64,000 nucleotides of DNA, from NCBI GenBank assembly GCA_013112635.1, contig JABFGF010000004.1, forward strand, positions 124,001 through 188,000, given 5' to 3'. Position numbers and translations under genes: made by a program. Below the pieces are notes generated by a model that was given only the letters and a program-made list of their open reading frames with translations, ran no database searches and was not told where the DNA came from. Source of the DNA: Calditrichota bacterium (lineage in GTDB: Bacteria > Calditrichota > Calditrichia > Calditrichales > J004). Positions within the stretch are counted from its first letter, which is position 1. Every line of letters begins with the position of its first letter. This document shows positions 45,908 to 54,990 of this stretch, piece after piece.

Positions 45908-46996
45908 ATGACCCTGAATAGAAAAGAAATCATCAATAACTTTACAATTGGGTTCTTCCCCATCCTCATCTTTTTAATTGCTGACTGGCTTTATGGCGCT
46001 ATGATTGGGATTATTGTGGCTTTAACAATTGGCTTTATTGAGCTGGGTTACTTCTATATTAAAAATAAAAAGATTGAAAAATTTATTCTTTTTGACATTG
46101 GCCTGCTGGTAATGTTTGGAGTTGTTTCGCTCCTTTTAGAAGATGATTTTTTCTTTAAACTAAAACCGGCCGTTTTAGAACTTATCCTGGTTGTTGTATT
46201 AGCGATCCATGGATTTACAAATAAACCGCTGTTGCTATTAATGGGCAAACGTTATTTACCAAACGTTTCACTACAACCTTTTCAGGAAAAACTGATTCGG
46301 GTAATGACACAGGTAATGTCTGTAATTTTGTTTTTGCATGCTTTATTGATTGTCTGGTCTGCTCAATATGCCAGTAAAGAAATGTGGGCTTTTATATCCG
46401 GAGGTCTGTTTTATATAATTATTGCCCTGCTCTTTGGCGGACAATGGTTTTATATAAAATTTTATAAAAACAAAATGACGCCTTCAGCAAAACCGGGAGA
46501 AGAGTGGTTTGATCAGGTTGACCAAAATGGAAAAGTTTTAGGTAAGGCTCCGCGCAGTCATTTTCATGGCAATCCAAAATTAATTCACCCCGTTGTGCAC
46601 GTACACGTATTTAATAAACAGGGCCGATTGTTTTTACAAAAACGCATCGAAACAAAAGAGTTATATCCGGGATTTTGGGATACTGCCGTTGGCGGTCATG
46701 TTTCTGCCGGTGAAAATATTCATAATGCCATGCTTAGGGAAGCGCAAGAAGAATTAGGTTTAAATGCAGCGAAGGCACAACCCATTTTTAGATATGTGAT
46801 GCGCAATAATTGGGAAAGTGAACTAATCCACACCTACAAGATTGTGCATAACGGACCGTTTAAATTATGCCCGGTAGAAATAAGTGATGGCCGTTTTTGG
46901 ACAATGTTTGAAATCCGCAAAAATTTAGGAAAAGGTATTTTTACTCCAAATTTTGAACAGGAATTTGCCATGTTGGAAAAGGCAGGATTGGTTTAA
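45908..46996 (+). CDS. Fusion of a septation-protein-A-like membrane domain and a Nudix hydrolase
   Basis: The protein has 362 aa. Residues 1-190 form about six membrane helices resembling the YciB/ISP family (GAMIGIIVALTIGFIELGYF, KLKPAVLELILVVVLAIHGF). Residues 195-355 form a Nudix domain. The box is complete at 263-285: GHVSAGE, seven residues, REA, QEELGL, including all metal-binding Glu. The surrounding text (HPVVHVHVFNKQGRLFLQKR, LYPGFWDTAVGG) resembles YfcD/IPP-isomerase-like Nudix proteins. It would hydrolyse a nucleoside-diphosphate-linked or isoprenoid substrate at the inner membrane. The fusion is unusual. Confidence 0.8.
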   Translation: MTLNRKEIINNFTIGFFPILIFLIADWLYGAMIGIIVALTIGFIELGYFYIKNKKIEKFILFDIGLLVMFGVVSLLLEDDFFFKLKPAVLELILVVVLAIHGFTNKPLLLLMGKRYLPNVSLQPFQEKLIRVMTQVMSVILFLHALLIVWSAQYASKEMWAFISGGLFYIIIALLFGGQWFYIKFYKNKMTPSAKPGEEWFDQVDQNGKVLGKAPRSHFHGNPKLIHPVVHVHVFNKQGRLFLQKRIETKELYPGFWDTAVGGHVSAGENIHNAMLREAQEELGLNAAKAQPIFRYVMRNNWESELIHTYKIVHNGPFKLCPVEISDGRFWTMFEIRKNLGKGIFTPNFEQEFAMLEKAGLV

Positions 46997-47640
46997 TCTT
47001 TTACTTTGTACGGGCCATAAACATAACAATTTGGCAAAAATTGCCAATCTCTGTTTACCTTCTTCAAAAAACTGTAAAAAGTTTCGCCCCTGTTTCTTCG
47101 ATGAATATTTACCTCCAGCATAGCTTCGGTTTTATCCTCAGCAAAACTGATGTGTGAAAAACTTATTACCCCAAATTTAATTTTATCGTTTAACGCTTTT
47201 TTTAGCTGCTCATGCTTTGGTGTAGTTCCCCTGGAGAAAGCATAAATAGATAAGTGGGGGGCGTAACCTATTTCACGATTCAATTTAAGTTTATCAAAAA
47301 GAGGAAATTTTTGCCGATTAAATTCAATGTAGTTTTCAATTAACTCTTCTGATACCACGCATTTCTTTTCAAGAAAAAATTTACGGAAATATTCGGCTGG
47401 TTCTTCCTCAAAGAGATGTTCTGATAAAGACGTTTTCTTTATAAAACGCATCACGCTGAGTGTCTTTTCGTTAATAAAAACCTTCTCATAACTGTCATTA
47501 AAAAGTGAATCTATAATTGCCGAATAAATAAAGATTTCATCCGCATCCAACGGCCTGTTTAAATCTTCCCGTTTTATGCAACCGGATGTCTGTAACAAGA
47601 TTATCACCATACAAAAAAGAAATCTAACATTGGTTTTCAT
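46993..47640 (-). CDS. Hypothetical lipoprotein, 215 aa
   Basis: The start is the ATG at 47638-47640, with AAGGAT upstream. A lipoprotein signal (VRFLFCMVIILLQTSGC) precedes a soluble part with no recognised family. The C-terminal half (GVISFSHISFAEDKTEAMLE, RRNRGETFYSFLKKVNRDWQ) has the strands of an NTF2-like cone where the last strands read out a damage or ligand pocket. It overlaps the convergent Nudix gene by 4 bases and lies 13 bp after the glycosylase gene on the same strand. Confidence 0.7.
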   Translation of the reverse strand: MKTNVRFLFCMVIILLQTSGCIKREDLNRPLDADEIFIYSAIIDSLFNDSYEKVFINEKTLSVMRFIKKTSLSEHLFEEEPAEYFRKFFLEKKCVVSEELIENYIEFNRQKFPLFDKLKLNREIGYAPHLSIYAFSRGTTPKHEQLKKALNDKIKFGVISFSHISFAEDKTEAMLEVNIHRRNRGETFYSFLKKVNRDWQFLPNCYVYGPYKVKD

Positions 47641-47653
47641 CGAGATAATCCTT

Positions 47654-48559
47654 TCAAGTTTTACGGCCAAGTTTTTCATCAAGCTCTTCCGGTGTACGCG
47701 GCCAATCCTTTTTTAGTAAACGTGATAACGACCTGTCTGCAAGCAATTTACCACCGGTTTGACATTGCGGGCAATAGTTGGTTTCATTTGCCACATAGCG
47801 GATTCTTTGAACAGTTGTATTGCAAACCGGGCACTGCTGGCCATAGCGCCCATGAACCGCCATTTGTTTATGAAAGGCGGTGACTTTCTCCGGTAATTTT
47901 TCTCCCGCTTCATCCCGTAACCGTTCTGTCCATTCGAGTAAAACTTCTTTTATTTTTTCAAGCAGGTTTTCAATTTGCCCATCATCCATTTTTTGTGATT
48001 GGAGTATTGGCGATAGTTTAGCACGATGCAATATTTCATCCGAATAAGCGTTGCCAATTCCGCTCAGGATGCGGGGATCGGTAAGTGTTCTTTTTAAAGT
48101 GTGGTTTTCTTCAGTAATTGCATTTTTAAATTCATCAAAGGAAGTAGAGAATATTTCAAGACCACCGGGATTAAATAACTCGAGTTGTTCCCGGCCTTTT
48201 ACAAGGTGCAAAGAAGCCCGTTTTTTTGTTGCAGCTTCGGTTATCAACAGAGAACCATCATCAAAATCGAATGTTGCTAAATCCCGCTTTATAGACATTT
48301 TATATTCTGGTTTACGCCAGTAAAGACGTCCGCTGATCATTAAATGCAAAACTGCAAAATATTCATCCTCAAATTCAAAGGTAATTCGTTTACCAATTCT
48401 GATTATATCCAAAATTTTTGAATCATTTATGGAACCAACGGGTGGATCAAGTGATCTAAGGAAAAAGGGGCTGGCAAAGCGGATTTTCTGAAGTTGTTTG
48501 CCTTCGATCATTGATTTGAGGCGTTCGATATAAACAGTAATATCAGGATATTCTGGCAA
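47654..48559 (-). CDS. Formamidopyrimidine-DNA glycosylase family protein (Fpg/Nei)
   Basis: The protein has 301 aa and starts at a TTG with AAGGA upstream; this start places the catalytic Pro at position 2 (MPEYPDITVY), as the chemistry requires. The conserved Glu3 follows. The H2TH region reads LTDPRILSGIGNAYSDEILH. A C-terminal zinc finger has CPVCNTTVQ and YCPQCQ, continuing to an unusually long tail. It removes oxidised bases and nicks the strand. The MPEYPD start instead of MPELPE marks a subfamily, so Fpg and Nei activity cannot be told apart. It overlaps the upstream membrane-protein gene by 17 bases. Confidence 0.88.
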   Translation of the reverse strand: MPEYPDITVYIERLKSMIEGKQLQKIRFASPFFLRSLDPPVGSINDSKILDIIRIGKRITFEFEDEYFAVLHLMISGRLYWRKPEYKMSIKRDLATFDFDDGSLLITEAATKKRASLHLVKGREQLELFNPGGLEIFSTSFDEFKNAITEENHTLKRTLTDPRILSGIGNAYSDEILHRAKLSPILQSQKMDDGQIENLLEKIKEVLLEWTERLRDEAGEKLPEKVTAFHKQMAVHGRYGQQCPVCNTTVQRIRYVANETNYCPQCQTGGKLLADRSLSRLLKKDWPRTPEELDEKLGRKT

Positions 48560-48977
48560 AATTTTCCTTCTTAAATTTTGAGTAATTTATAGTATAAAAC
48601 ATGCCTAAACCAATCGGAATTATAAAACCAAATATCCCAACCAATAAATTTTCAAATAAACCTGATAGAACATTATCGAATATATAAATTAACATAAATA
48701 AAGGGGCCAGGTATATAAGTAATGATATCCAATAAATTAGTAAAAACCAGCGTTTTAATTTTAGTAATCCATAAATAAGCAATAAAAAAATAAGAATTAT
48801 AAAAATACCATAAAGTAAATACCAATAACTCGATATAACTTCCATTTCCATTTTGCTTGAAGATATTTCAAAAATCTTTAATGCAAAGAGTTGAACTAAT
48901 CCAATTGCCACAATTATAGCATCAATAATCCAAACTACTAACGTTATTTTTCTTACTATTTCAAAAGTTTTATTCAT
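48543..48977 (-). CDS. Hypothetical four-helix membrane protein
   Basis: The protein has 144 aa, with about four membrane helices (ITLVVWIIDAIIVAIGLVQL, YWYLLYGIFIILIFLLLIYG, WFLLIYWISLLIYLAPLFML, LLVGIFGFIIPIGLGMFYT) and a short basic C-terminus. No family is recognised. Its 3' end overlaps the glycosylase gene, so both are probably transcribed together, but a functional link is not evident. Confidence 0.7.
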   Translation of the reverse strand: MNKTFEIVRKITLVVWIIDAIIVAIGLVQLFALKIFEISSSKMEMEVISSYWYLLYGIFIILIFLLLIYGLLKLKRWFLLIYWISLLIYLAPLFMLIYIFDNVLSGLFENLLVGIFGFIIPIGLGMFYTINYSKFKKENFARIS

Positions 48978-49197
48978 GTATTAAATAGCTGAAGCCCAAC
49001 ATAGTTATATTGTCAATAAAAGGTTTCATAAATTTTACGATAAGTAACCTAAAGAAAAACCGCTGCTTTTTCAAAAGGCAATTTCAATACCTGTTAAAAA
49101 TCCATTTACCAAGAAAAGGTGTATTAATATTAATAGTGAAGTTTAATCAAGGCGAGTAAAATGTGATAGGTTGGATAGAACATAAGAAGATTTAATC

Positions 49198-50145
49198 TTA
49201 TCCCAAATAAGTTAAGCCCAAAATAGAAATATCATCCTCAAATTTTATGCTGCCTGTAAACTGGGAAAGTTCGCGGATTGTATCATTGAGGGTTTCATCC
49301 AGGGAATTGGAAATATTTTTTTTAATCACGGAATTTAGGCGTTCATCCCCGAACCAGGTTTTGTCATGGTTTCTCGCTTCACAAATCCCATCGGAGTAAA
49401 GAAATATTCTATCACCTTTTTCCAACTGGTAATTTATTACAGGATCAACCCTGTCAAAGTCCCAACCAATTGGCAAGCCACCTTCCTTACTCTGCTGGAT
49501 ACATCCATCAGCGCGTAGAATAATTGGTGGGTTGTGGCCAGCACGACTAAACTGCAGGTCTCCCGTTCGGATATTAATTATCATATAAATCATTGTAAAA
49601 AAAATCTGGTAGCGCTCAAAAAACTTTTCATCATTTAATAATGATAAAACCCTGGACGGAGAATTAATCATATAATAAGGTTTATTTTTCAGAACGGTTT
49701 TTAACAAATTTTTATTGGATATATTTGCGTTGAGCATCTGAGATAAACTTACACTGAATAAAGCCGCGGCAACACCATGCCCGGAAATATCAATTTGGTA
49801 CAAACCGACGTGATCCTCATCCAAACGGAAAACATTATAAGTATCGCCCGATACATACTGCGAGGGAATAAAGCGCGCCGCAAAATCGAGTTTTGATGTA
49901 AAATCAATCTTGGTTGGCAAAAGGTTTATTTGTGCCATACTTGCATTGTTTAGATCAGTTTTTACTGTATCAAGCTGCTTTTCTAAATGATAGTTTTTTT
50001 CAATGAGATCGCCATGTTGATAGATTATTTTATCAAGGATATGCTCTAAACCATATTTATGGATTTCTTCACGTTCATAACCAGTAAAAAGCGTATCCAT
50101 TGCAACCATGTATTCTTCACGGTTCATAATTTTTGTCCGTTCCAT
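49198..50145 (-). CDS. PP2C/SpoIIE-type serine phosphatase
   Basis: The protein has 315 aa from the ATG at 50143-50145; a start six codons later is also possible and the longer TTG start is unlikely. An N-terminal helical or coiled-coil segment (HILDKIIYQHGDLIEKNYHL) is followed by the phosphatase domain from about 75. Motifs are AARFIPSQYVSGDTYNVFRL, the metal Asp and Gly in DISGHGVAAALFS, the RAGHNPPI strand and the FLYSDGICEARN motif with a metal Asp. Such RsbU-like enzymes dephosphorylate anti-sigma antagonists; no partner-switch genes are adjacent. Confidence 0.87.
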   Translation of the reverse strand: MERTKIMNREEYMVAMDTLFTGYEREEIHKYGLEHILDKIIYQHGDLIEKNYHLEKQLDTVKTDLNNASMAQINLLPTKIDFTSKLDFAARFIPSQYVSGDTYNVFRLDEDHVGLYQIDISGHGVAAALFSVSLSQMLNANISNKNLLKTVLKNKPYYMINSPSRVLSLLNDEKFFERYQIFFTMIYMIINIRTGDLQFSRAGHNPPIILRADGCIQQSKEGGLPIGWDFDRVDPVINYQLEKGDRIFLYSDGICEARNHDKTWFGDERLNSVIKKNISNSLDETLNDTIRELSQFTGSIKFEDDISILGLTYLG

Positions 50146-50340
50146 TAACACTAACCAATCGTAACTGTTTAACAACAGCAAACCGGATTATGCTGATTTT
50201 TCTTTGAAATAAATTCGCCGGTTTGGCAAACGTATAGTTCAAAAAAGATTATTATTTAATTTGAATATTATTATTGTCGGTATTGCTATTTGTGTCTTTA
50301 TACAATGATTGAAATGGCTTATATTTTAACCATTATATTT

Positions 50341-50450
50341 TATCATTCTCTTAATCTTAATCATACTCTTACTCGCCTTTAAGTTTTTGCTCATCCTCAA
50401 CTTTAAATAAAATATGAGCAAGAGTAAGACCAAAGATTATGATAATGAGG
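50341..50450. repeat. Palindromic dispersed repeat, family 2 copy b
   Basis: TAATCATACTCTTACTCGCC (from about 50358) and the segment 50413-50449 (TATGAGCAAGAGTAAGACC, TTATGATAATGAG) are inverted arms, related to the element at 42495-42575. It fills most of the 340-bp gap. The in-frame upstream extension of the next gene lies in this repeat, which supports the later start codon there. Confidence 0.6.
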
Positions 50451-50485
50451 TTTTTATATTAGCTATAGTTTTCTGGAGAAATCAA

Positions 50486-51250
50486 ATGAAATACTTAAAA
50501 ATTGAAAAACATGGTGAACGCTTCGATCTGATTTTAAACAGATCCAATAAGTTTAATGCTTTAAACCGCCCTCTTCTGGAAGAGCTGTTCAGCACATTTA
50601 ACGAACTTGAAAAAGACAAACAATGTCGTTTGGTGGTTTTACGCAGTGCCACAGATAAGGCTTTTTGCTCGGGTGTCGACCTGGACCAGCTGCTCTCCTT
50701 CAAATCTATTGAAGAGGCGCGTAGTTTTGCACTCATGTTTGATGAGACCATGATCCGCTTATTAAAATTTCCAAAACCTATTATTGCGGCCATTGACGGA
50801 TTGGCTTTTGGCGGTGGTTTTGCGCTTGCTTCCGCTGCTGATTTACGCATCATTACTGAAAATGGAAAAATTGCATTTCCTGCCGGGCGGCTTGGTGCAG
50901 TGCTGCCCCCTGCGTTAACTTTTATGCTTAATGCCCTTGTCGGTATTGGTATTAGCAGGGATTTATTAATGACAGGCCGCGTTGTAAATGCCGATGAATC
51001 ATTTCGTTTGCGTCTGGTAAATCGCTTAGTTAATTCATCAGATATTGAAAATTCAATAGACAAAGAGGTGCATGAAATTTTAAAGAGCTCTGATACCGCT
51101 CTTCAAATGACTCGCCGTATTACAAACCAACAGCTGCTTGTTGAGATTGAAAAATATAATCTTACCGGTGCGGAGAATTTTGCTTTTCTTGCTTCGACTG
51201 AGGAATGGCAAAAGAGGGTTGCTTCTTTTTTTAATAAAAACAAGAAGTAG
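50486..51250 (+). CDS. Crotonase-fold protein lacking the hydratase glutamates
   Basis: The protein has 254 aa from the ATG at 50486, supported by GGAG at good spacing. It has the crotonase fold: FNALNRPLLEEL, the first oxyanion-hole strand AFCSGVDLDQLLS, and the second AIDGLAFGGGFALASAADLRI. Where classical enoyl-CoA hydratases carry Glu in GGGCEL and in QPEILLG, this protein reads GGGFAL and PAGRLGAV, so both catalytic Glu are absent. It may act as an isomerase, hydrolase or lyase on an acyl-CoA; hydratase activity is unlikely. It stands alone. Confidence 0.85.
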   Translation: MKYLKIEKHGERFDLILNRSNKFNALNRPLLEELFSTFNELEKDKQCRLVVLRSATDKAFCSGVDLDQLLSFKSIEEARSFALMFDETMIRLLKFPKPIIAAIDGLAFGGGFALASAADLRIITENGKIAFPAGRLGAVLPPALTFMLNALVGIGISRDLLMTGRVVNADESFRLRLVNRLVNSSDIENSIDKEVHEILKSSDTALQMTRRITNQQLLVEIEKYNLTGAENFAFLASTEEWQKRVASFFNKNKK

Positions 51251-51267
51251 TGTTTTGGCTTTTATTT

Positions 51268-51390
51268 TATTTCAGCGATAGCTGAAAATGCGAATTTTCT
51301 GTTGGAGCAAGTGAAATCAGCAAATTAGTAATGGCCCACCGCGACTTTAAATTCGCAAAAGACTTTTGGTACTTTTAGTCTCTTTAAAAG
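51268..51390 (+). repeat. 123-bp direct repeat, copy 1
   Basis: The sequence starts TATTTCAGCGATAGCTGAAA and ends TCTCTTTAAAAG. It is repeated 308 bp further on with a one-base indel. The first part is itself a small palindrome (TTTCAGC/GCTGAAA). No gene is seen in this gap (51251-51935). Confidence 0.8.
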
Positions 51391-51457
51391 TACGTTCCTG
51401 TCTATTCCTGATAAACCAAACCTCAATATTTACGGTAATAAAAACTAAAAAATACGT

Positions 51458-51480
51458 TCTTTTGTCTTGATACAAAAGAA
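51458..51480. repeat. Palindrome TTCTTTTGT/ACAAAAGAA
   Basis: Perfect 9-bp arms separated by five bases form part of an ACGTTCTTTTG...CAAAAGAACC motif. A second example lies at 51735-51760 (GTTCTTTTG/CAAAAGAAC). It resembles a repeat found widely in FCB genomes, from memory. Confidence 0.6.
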
Positions 51481-51575
51481 CCAAAACATCAAGGACAATT
51501 TTAACTCGCAATAGATCGTTTGTAAATTGAATAGTCTACTTGCTCAGACAGAAAATTGTCCGAAAAACAAAACCC

Positions 51576-51697
51576 TATTTCAGCGATAGCTGAAAATGCG
51601 AATTTTCTGTTGGAGCAAGTAAATCAGCAAATTAGTAATGGCCCACCGCGACTTTAAATTCGCAAAAGACTTTTGGTACTTTTAGTCTCTTTAAAAG
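51576..51697 (+). repeat. 123-bp direct repeat, copy 2
   Basis: This copy is identical to the stretch at 51268-51390 apart from one missing base (CAAGTAAATC against CAAGTGAAATC). Each copy is followed by an ACGTT box leading to a CAAAAGAAC palindrome, so the repeated unit may be a larger composite element of about 200 bp. Confidence 0.8.
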
Positions 51698-51935
51698 AAC
51701 GTATTAACGCTCTTCCCTCGAATTAGAGAAATACGTTCTTTTGCTTTGGCCCAAAAGAACCAAAAGGCAGTGGCAAACAGAAACTCAAACAAAGTTTTGG
51801 CTATAGTGATATCCCGGATAAAGAAATATAATCTTTCCAATTCGACTCGAACAATCTGTTTGCCCTTTCGATTTCATCGAACTAAGTTTTTAGTTTTTCT
51901 CCGTGTTCTATGTGCTTTCCGTGGTGAAATAATTA

Positions 51936-54746
51936 CTATTTTCCCCAATCCTCAGGATATAAAACCACATCAACATAATTCTCCGTATCAAGATACTTTT
52001 TAGCAGCATCCTGGATATCCTGCAAGGTAAGTGCTTCAATCATTTCCGGGGTTTTTAAAATATTTTCCAATGGGAAACCATGAAAATAGGATGTTTGAAT
52101 CTTGGTTAACCAAAATCTATTCTCCCGCAAACTGAGTTCATAATTACGTGATTTGGTTTCCTTAACTTTGTCCAGATAATCCTGAGTTGTACCAAAATTT
52201 TTAAGACTATCAATTTGTACAAAAACCTCTTTTTTCAATTCCTCAACCCGCTCGGGATTTGCGCCAAATGAAATCGTAACTTTATAACGCTCCTTAGGAT
52301 AATGCCCATAAACGGTCCGAACACCAACCCCATAAGTACCGCCCTTATCCTCACGCAAACGCTCGCGAAGTTTAATACGCAGAACATCTTTAAAAGCTGT
52401 CATCTTAAAACGATCCTCTGCGTTGTAATTAATATCGCCGGTAAACACAAGCGCAACAGAACTTTTAGGTTCCAGGCCTTTGTAAACTTTTCGCTTATGG
52501 ATGCCTTTTGGATATTCAAAATTATTATCCCGCCAGGTTTCTTCGGACTCCAGAACCGGCAGTAAACCGAGGTATTTCTCAATCAGTGGCTTAATCGAAT
52601 CGAGCGTGAAATTGCCCACAAAAAAGAAACGAAAATCGTTGCCATCAGCAAAACGTTCTTTAAAAATCTTTTCCGACTGCTCCATATTCAGCTGAGAAAT
52701 ATCTGCATAAGTCATCGGTTTGCTGCGTGGATTGTGACGCGTCAAAATGCCATTGAGCGTATCATTAAAAGCTGTGCCGGGACTGCTATCCCGATTTTCC
52801 AGAATGGCTTCCATCCTTTTCGAGAATGAGGCAAAGGCATCATTTTCCATGCGTGGCGCTTTAAAATAGGCATACACCAGCTGCAGCAAAGTTTCCAAAT
52901 CCTGCGGTGATGCGCTGCCATAAAAGCCCTCACTGATATCACCGATATAAGGCGAGGCCGAAGCCACTTTATCCGACAGGAATTTTTGCAATCCAATAAG
53001 ATTATAATTGCCAACACCGCTATTCTGGATAAGCGCATCCGCGGTTTCCCCGGCAATCAAATCGGCCGTTTCGATTAGCGAAATGCCGCCGGGACTTGTT
53101 GCTGAAAAAAGTATCTGATCATTTTTAAAATCCGTTGGTTTGAGCACAACTTTTACACCATTGGCAAGCTGTAATTCAGTCACACCCACATCTTCAAAAA
53201 CCATTTCTTTTACGATTTTAGATACGCCGTCCGGAAGTTCCACAATCGGTTTATCGAGTGCGATATCTTCATAAGGCAAAATTTCTTTCTGGTTAAATGC
53301 CACAATTTCTGCCATAAGCGCATCTTCTTCAGGAACAACAACGCCCTCCTTTTCCGGCAGGCTTACCGTGACCACCCGCCCGCTTTTCTTGACCCACAAC
53401 TGCCCCACTTTATTAACCTCATCCAGGGTGATTGTTGGCAGATATTTTTTATAAACCTCAAACTCATATTCCAAACCCGGGATTGGCTCTCCGTCCAAAA
53501 AGGCGCGGATATACTCCGAAGCAAAACGGTTGGATTTCTGTTTGTCATACTCACGCATGGCCTGCTCCATACTGCGCAAAAATGATTTCTTTTCACGATC
53601 CAGTTCGCTGGCAGTAAAGCCATAAAGTTTTACACGCTCGCTTTCTGTCAGGATTGCATTCAGGCCGGATTCCAGTTTATTCTCGCTGACGATGGCATTC
53701 ATCACATAAAAACCACGTGTCTTTACAAAATGGCTTTCCCCGGTTTGGGCAGCTAAAAATGGCGGATTCTCTTTTTGGGTCAATTCCGAGAGACGCTGGT
53801 TTAACATGGTGGAATACAATTGCTTCACGATTGACTGGCGGTAATCGGCGACGGTTTTATCCTGGTGCACTTCTATTTTTGTATACAAGGCCAGGCTGGA
53901 ATAACGCACTTCCGGATCGCTGGCAATGGCAAACATCAGCTCCTCATGATCGGGGATTGGGAAATCTTTATGCTCGCGTGCGGGATCAGGATTTTCTAAT
54001 TTTTCAAAATGCGATCTGATCAAACCTTCCACGTTGGCCACATCAAAATCACCAACGGCGATAACGGTAATCAAATCGGGGCGGTACCAATCTTGATAAA
54101 AGCGTGTTAAAGTTTTGTGCTCAAATTTTTCCAGGATTTTCTTTTTACCGATGGGCAGGCGATCGGCATATTTGGAGTTATGAAAAAGTGTCGGGAACTG
54201 CTTATCGCGCACCCGGCTGCTTGCACCACGACCGATGCGCCACTCTTCCACAACCACGCCGCGCTCCTTGTCAATTTCAGCAGAATCAAACGTGACATTA
54301 TGCGCCCAATCTTCCAGAACCTGGAAACCGGACTCAAAAATTTTTACGGAATCGGTAGGCAAGGTGAGCATATAAACCGTTTCATCAAAACTGGTATAGG
54401 CATTTACATCGGCGCCAAAACGCATACCCGATTTTTCCAGGAAATCGACCAACTGCTGCTTTTCAAAATTTTTGGTACCGTTAAAAGCCATGTGCTCCAC
54501 AAAATGGGCCAGACCCTGCTGATCATCATCTTCCTGCACGGAACCGGTTTTAACCACCAGGCGCAACTCAGCACGTTTTTGCGGCTCCGGGTTTTGGCGG
54601 ATATAATATTTTAAACCGTTATCCAGCTCACCGGAAATAACTTTCTTATCCTGCGGGATTTGATCATCCAGGTTTAGAATGATTTGCTCCTGAGCTGCTG
54701 CTAAAAATGGGATTAAAAAGAGAAGAATTAAAAATTGACGTAACAT
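51936..54746 (-). CDS. Secreted M16-family zinc protease (pitrilysin-like)
   Basis: The protein has 936 aa from the ATG at 54744-54746, which has GGAG upstream; a TTG five codons earlier is less likely. A signal peptide (FLILLFLIPFLAAAQ) is followed by the inverted zinc site HFVEH in GLAHFVEHMAFNGT, with the third Glu ligand in the following helix region. The chain contains both the active and inactive M16 halves (second half with TPSTR-like FFVGNFTLDSIKPLIEKYLG and DKGGTYGVGVRTVY). It should degrade short peptides in the periplasm. Downstream DNA is repeat-rich and upstream DNA carries no partner. Confidence 0.93.
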   Translation of the reverse strand: MLRQFLILLFLIPFLAAAQEQIILNLDDQIPQDKKVISGELDNGLKYYIRQNPEPQKRAELRLVVKTGSVQEDDDQQGLAHFVEHMAFNGTKNFEKQQLVDFLEKSGMRFGADVNAYTSFDETVYMLTLPTDSVKIFESGFQVLEDWAHNVTFDSAEIDKERGVVVEEWRIGRGASSRVRDKQFPTLFHNSKYADRLPIGKKKILEKFEHKTLTRFYQDWYRPDLITVIAVGDFDVANVEGLIRSHFEKLENPDPAREHKDFPIPDHEELMFAIASDPEVRYSSLALYTKIEVHQDKTVADYRQSIVKQLYSTMLNQRLSELTQKENPPFLAAQTGESHFVKTRGFYVMNAIVSENKLESGLNAILTESERVKLYGFTASELDREKKSFLRSMEQAMREYDKQKSNRFASEYIRAFLDGEPIPGLEYEFEVYKKYLPTITLDEVNKVGQLWVKKSGRVVTVSLPEKEGVVVPEEDALMAEIVAFNQKEILPYEDIALDKPIVELPDGVSKIVKEMVFEDVGVTELQLANGVKVVLKPTDFKNDQILFSATSPGGISLIETADLIAGETADALIQNSGVGNYNLIGLQKFLSDKVASASPYIGDISEGFYGSASPQDLETLLQLVYAYFKAPRMENDAFASFSKRMEAILENRDSSPGTAFNDTLNGILTRHNPRSKPMTYADISQLNMEQSEKIFKERFADGNDFRFFFVGNFTLDSIKPLIEKYLGLLPVLESEETWRDNNFEYPKGIHKRKVYKGLEPKSSVALVFTGDINYNAEDRFKMTAFKDVLRIKLRERLREDKGGTYGVGVRTVYGHYPKERYKVTISFGANPERVEELKKEVFVQIDSLKNFGTTQDYLDKVKETKSRNYELSLRENRFWLTKIQTSYFHGFPLENILKTPEMIEALTLQDIQDAAKKYLDTENYVDVVLYPEDWGK

Positions 54747-54990
54747 GGTTTTAAGCTCCAATAATTTTTTATTTTAAAATGTGATTTTGAAAAATACTAA
54801 ATGATTAGACGCCAATAAAGTTCAAATGCTATTCTCTGAAAAGTGCATTTTTTATATCATATTTTCATAAAAAATAATTTATTCACTATATTTCTTAAAA
54901 GGTAATCCTATTAAATTCCTCGAGCTTTATTTTCGATAAAATCTATTTATAAATTTTACAAACGATTAATGAAGAATAAGGATGTTTATT

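Noticed and set aside
50414-50485. Upstream extension of the crotonase gene
   Set aside because: The extension lies in a palindromic repeat, while the ATG at 50486 has a good GGAG site and matches the family's usual start.
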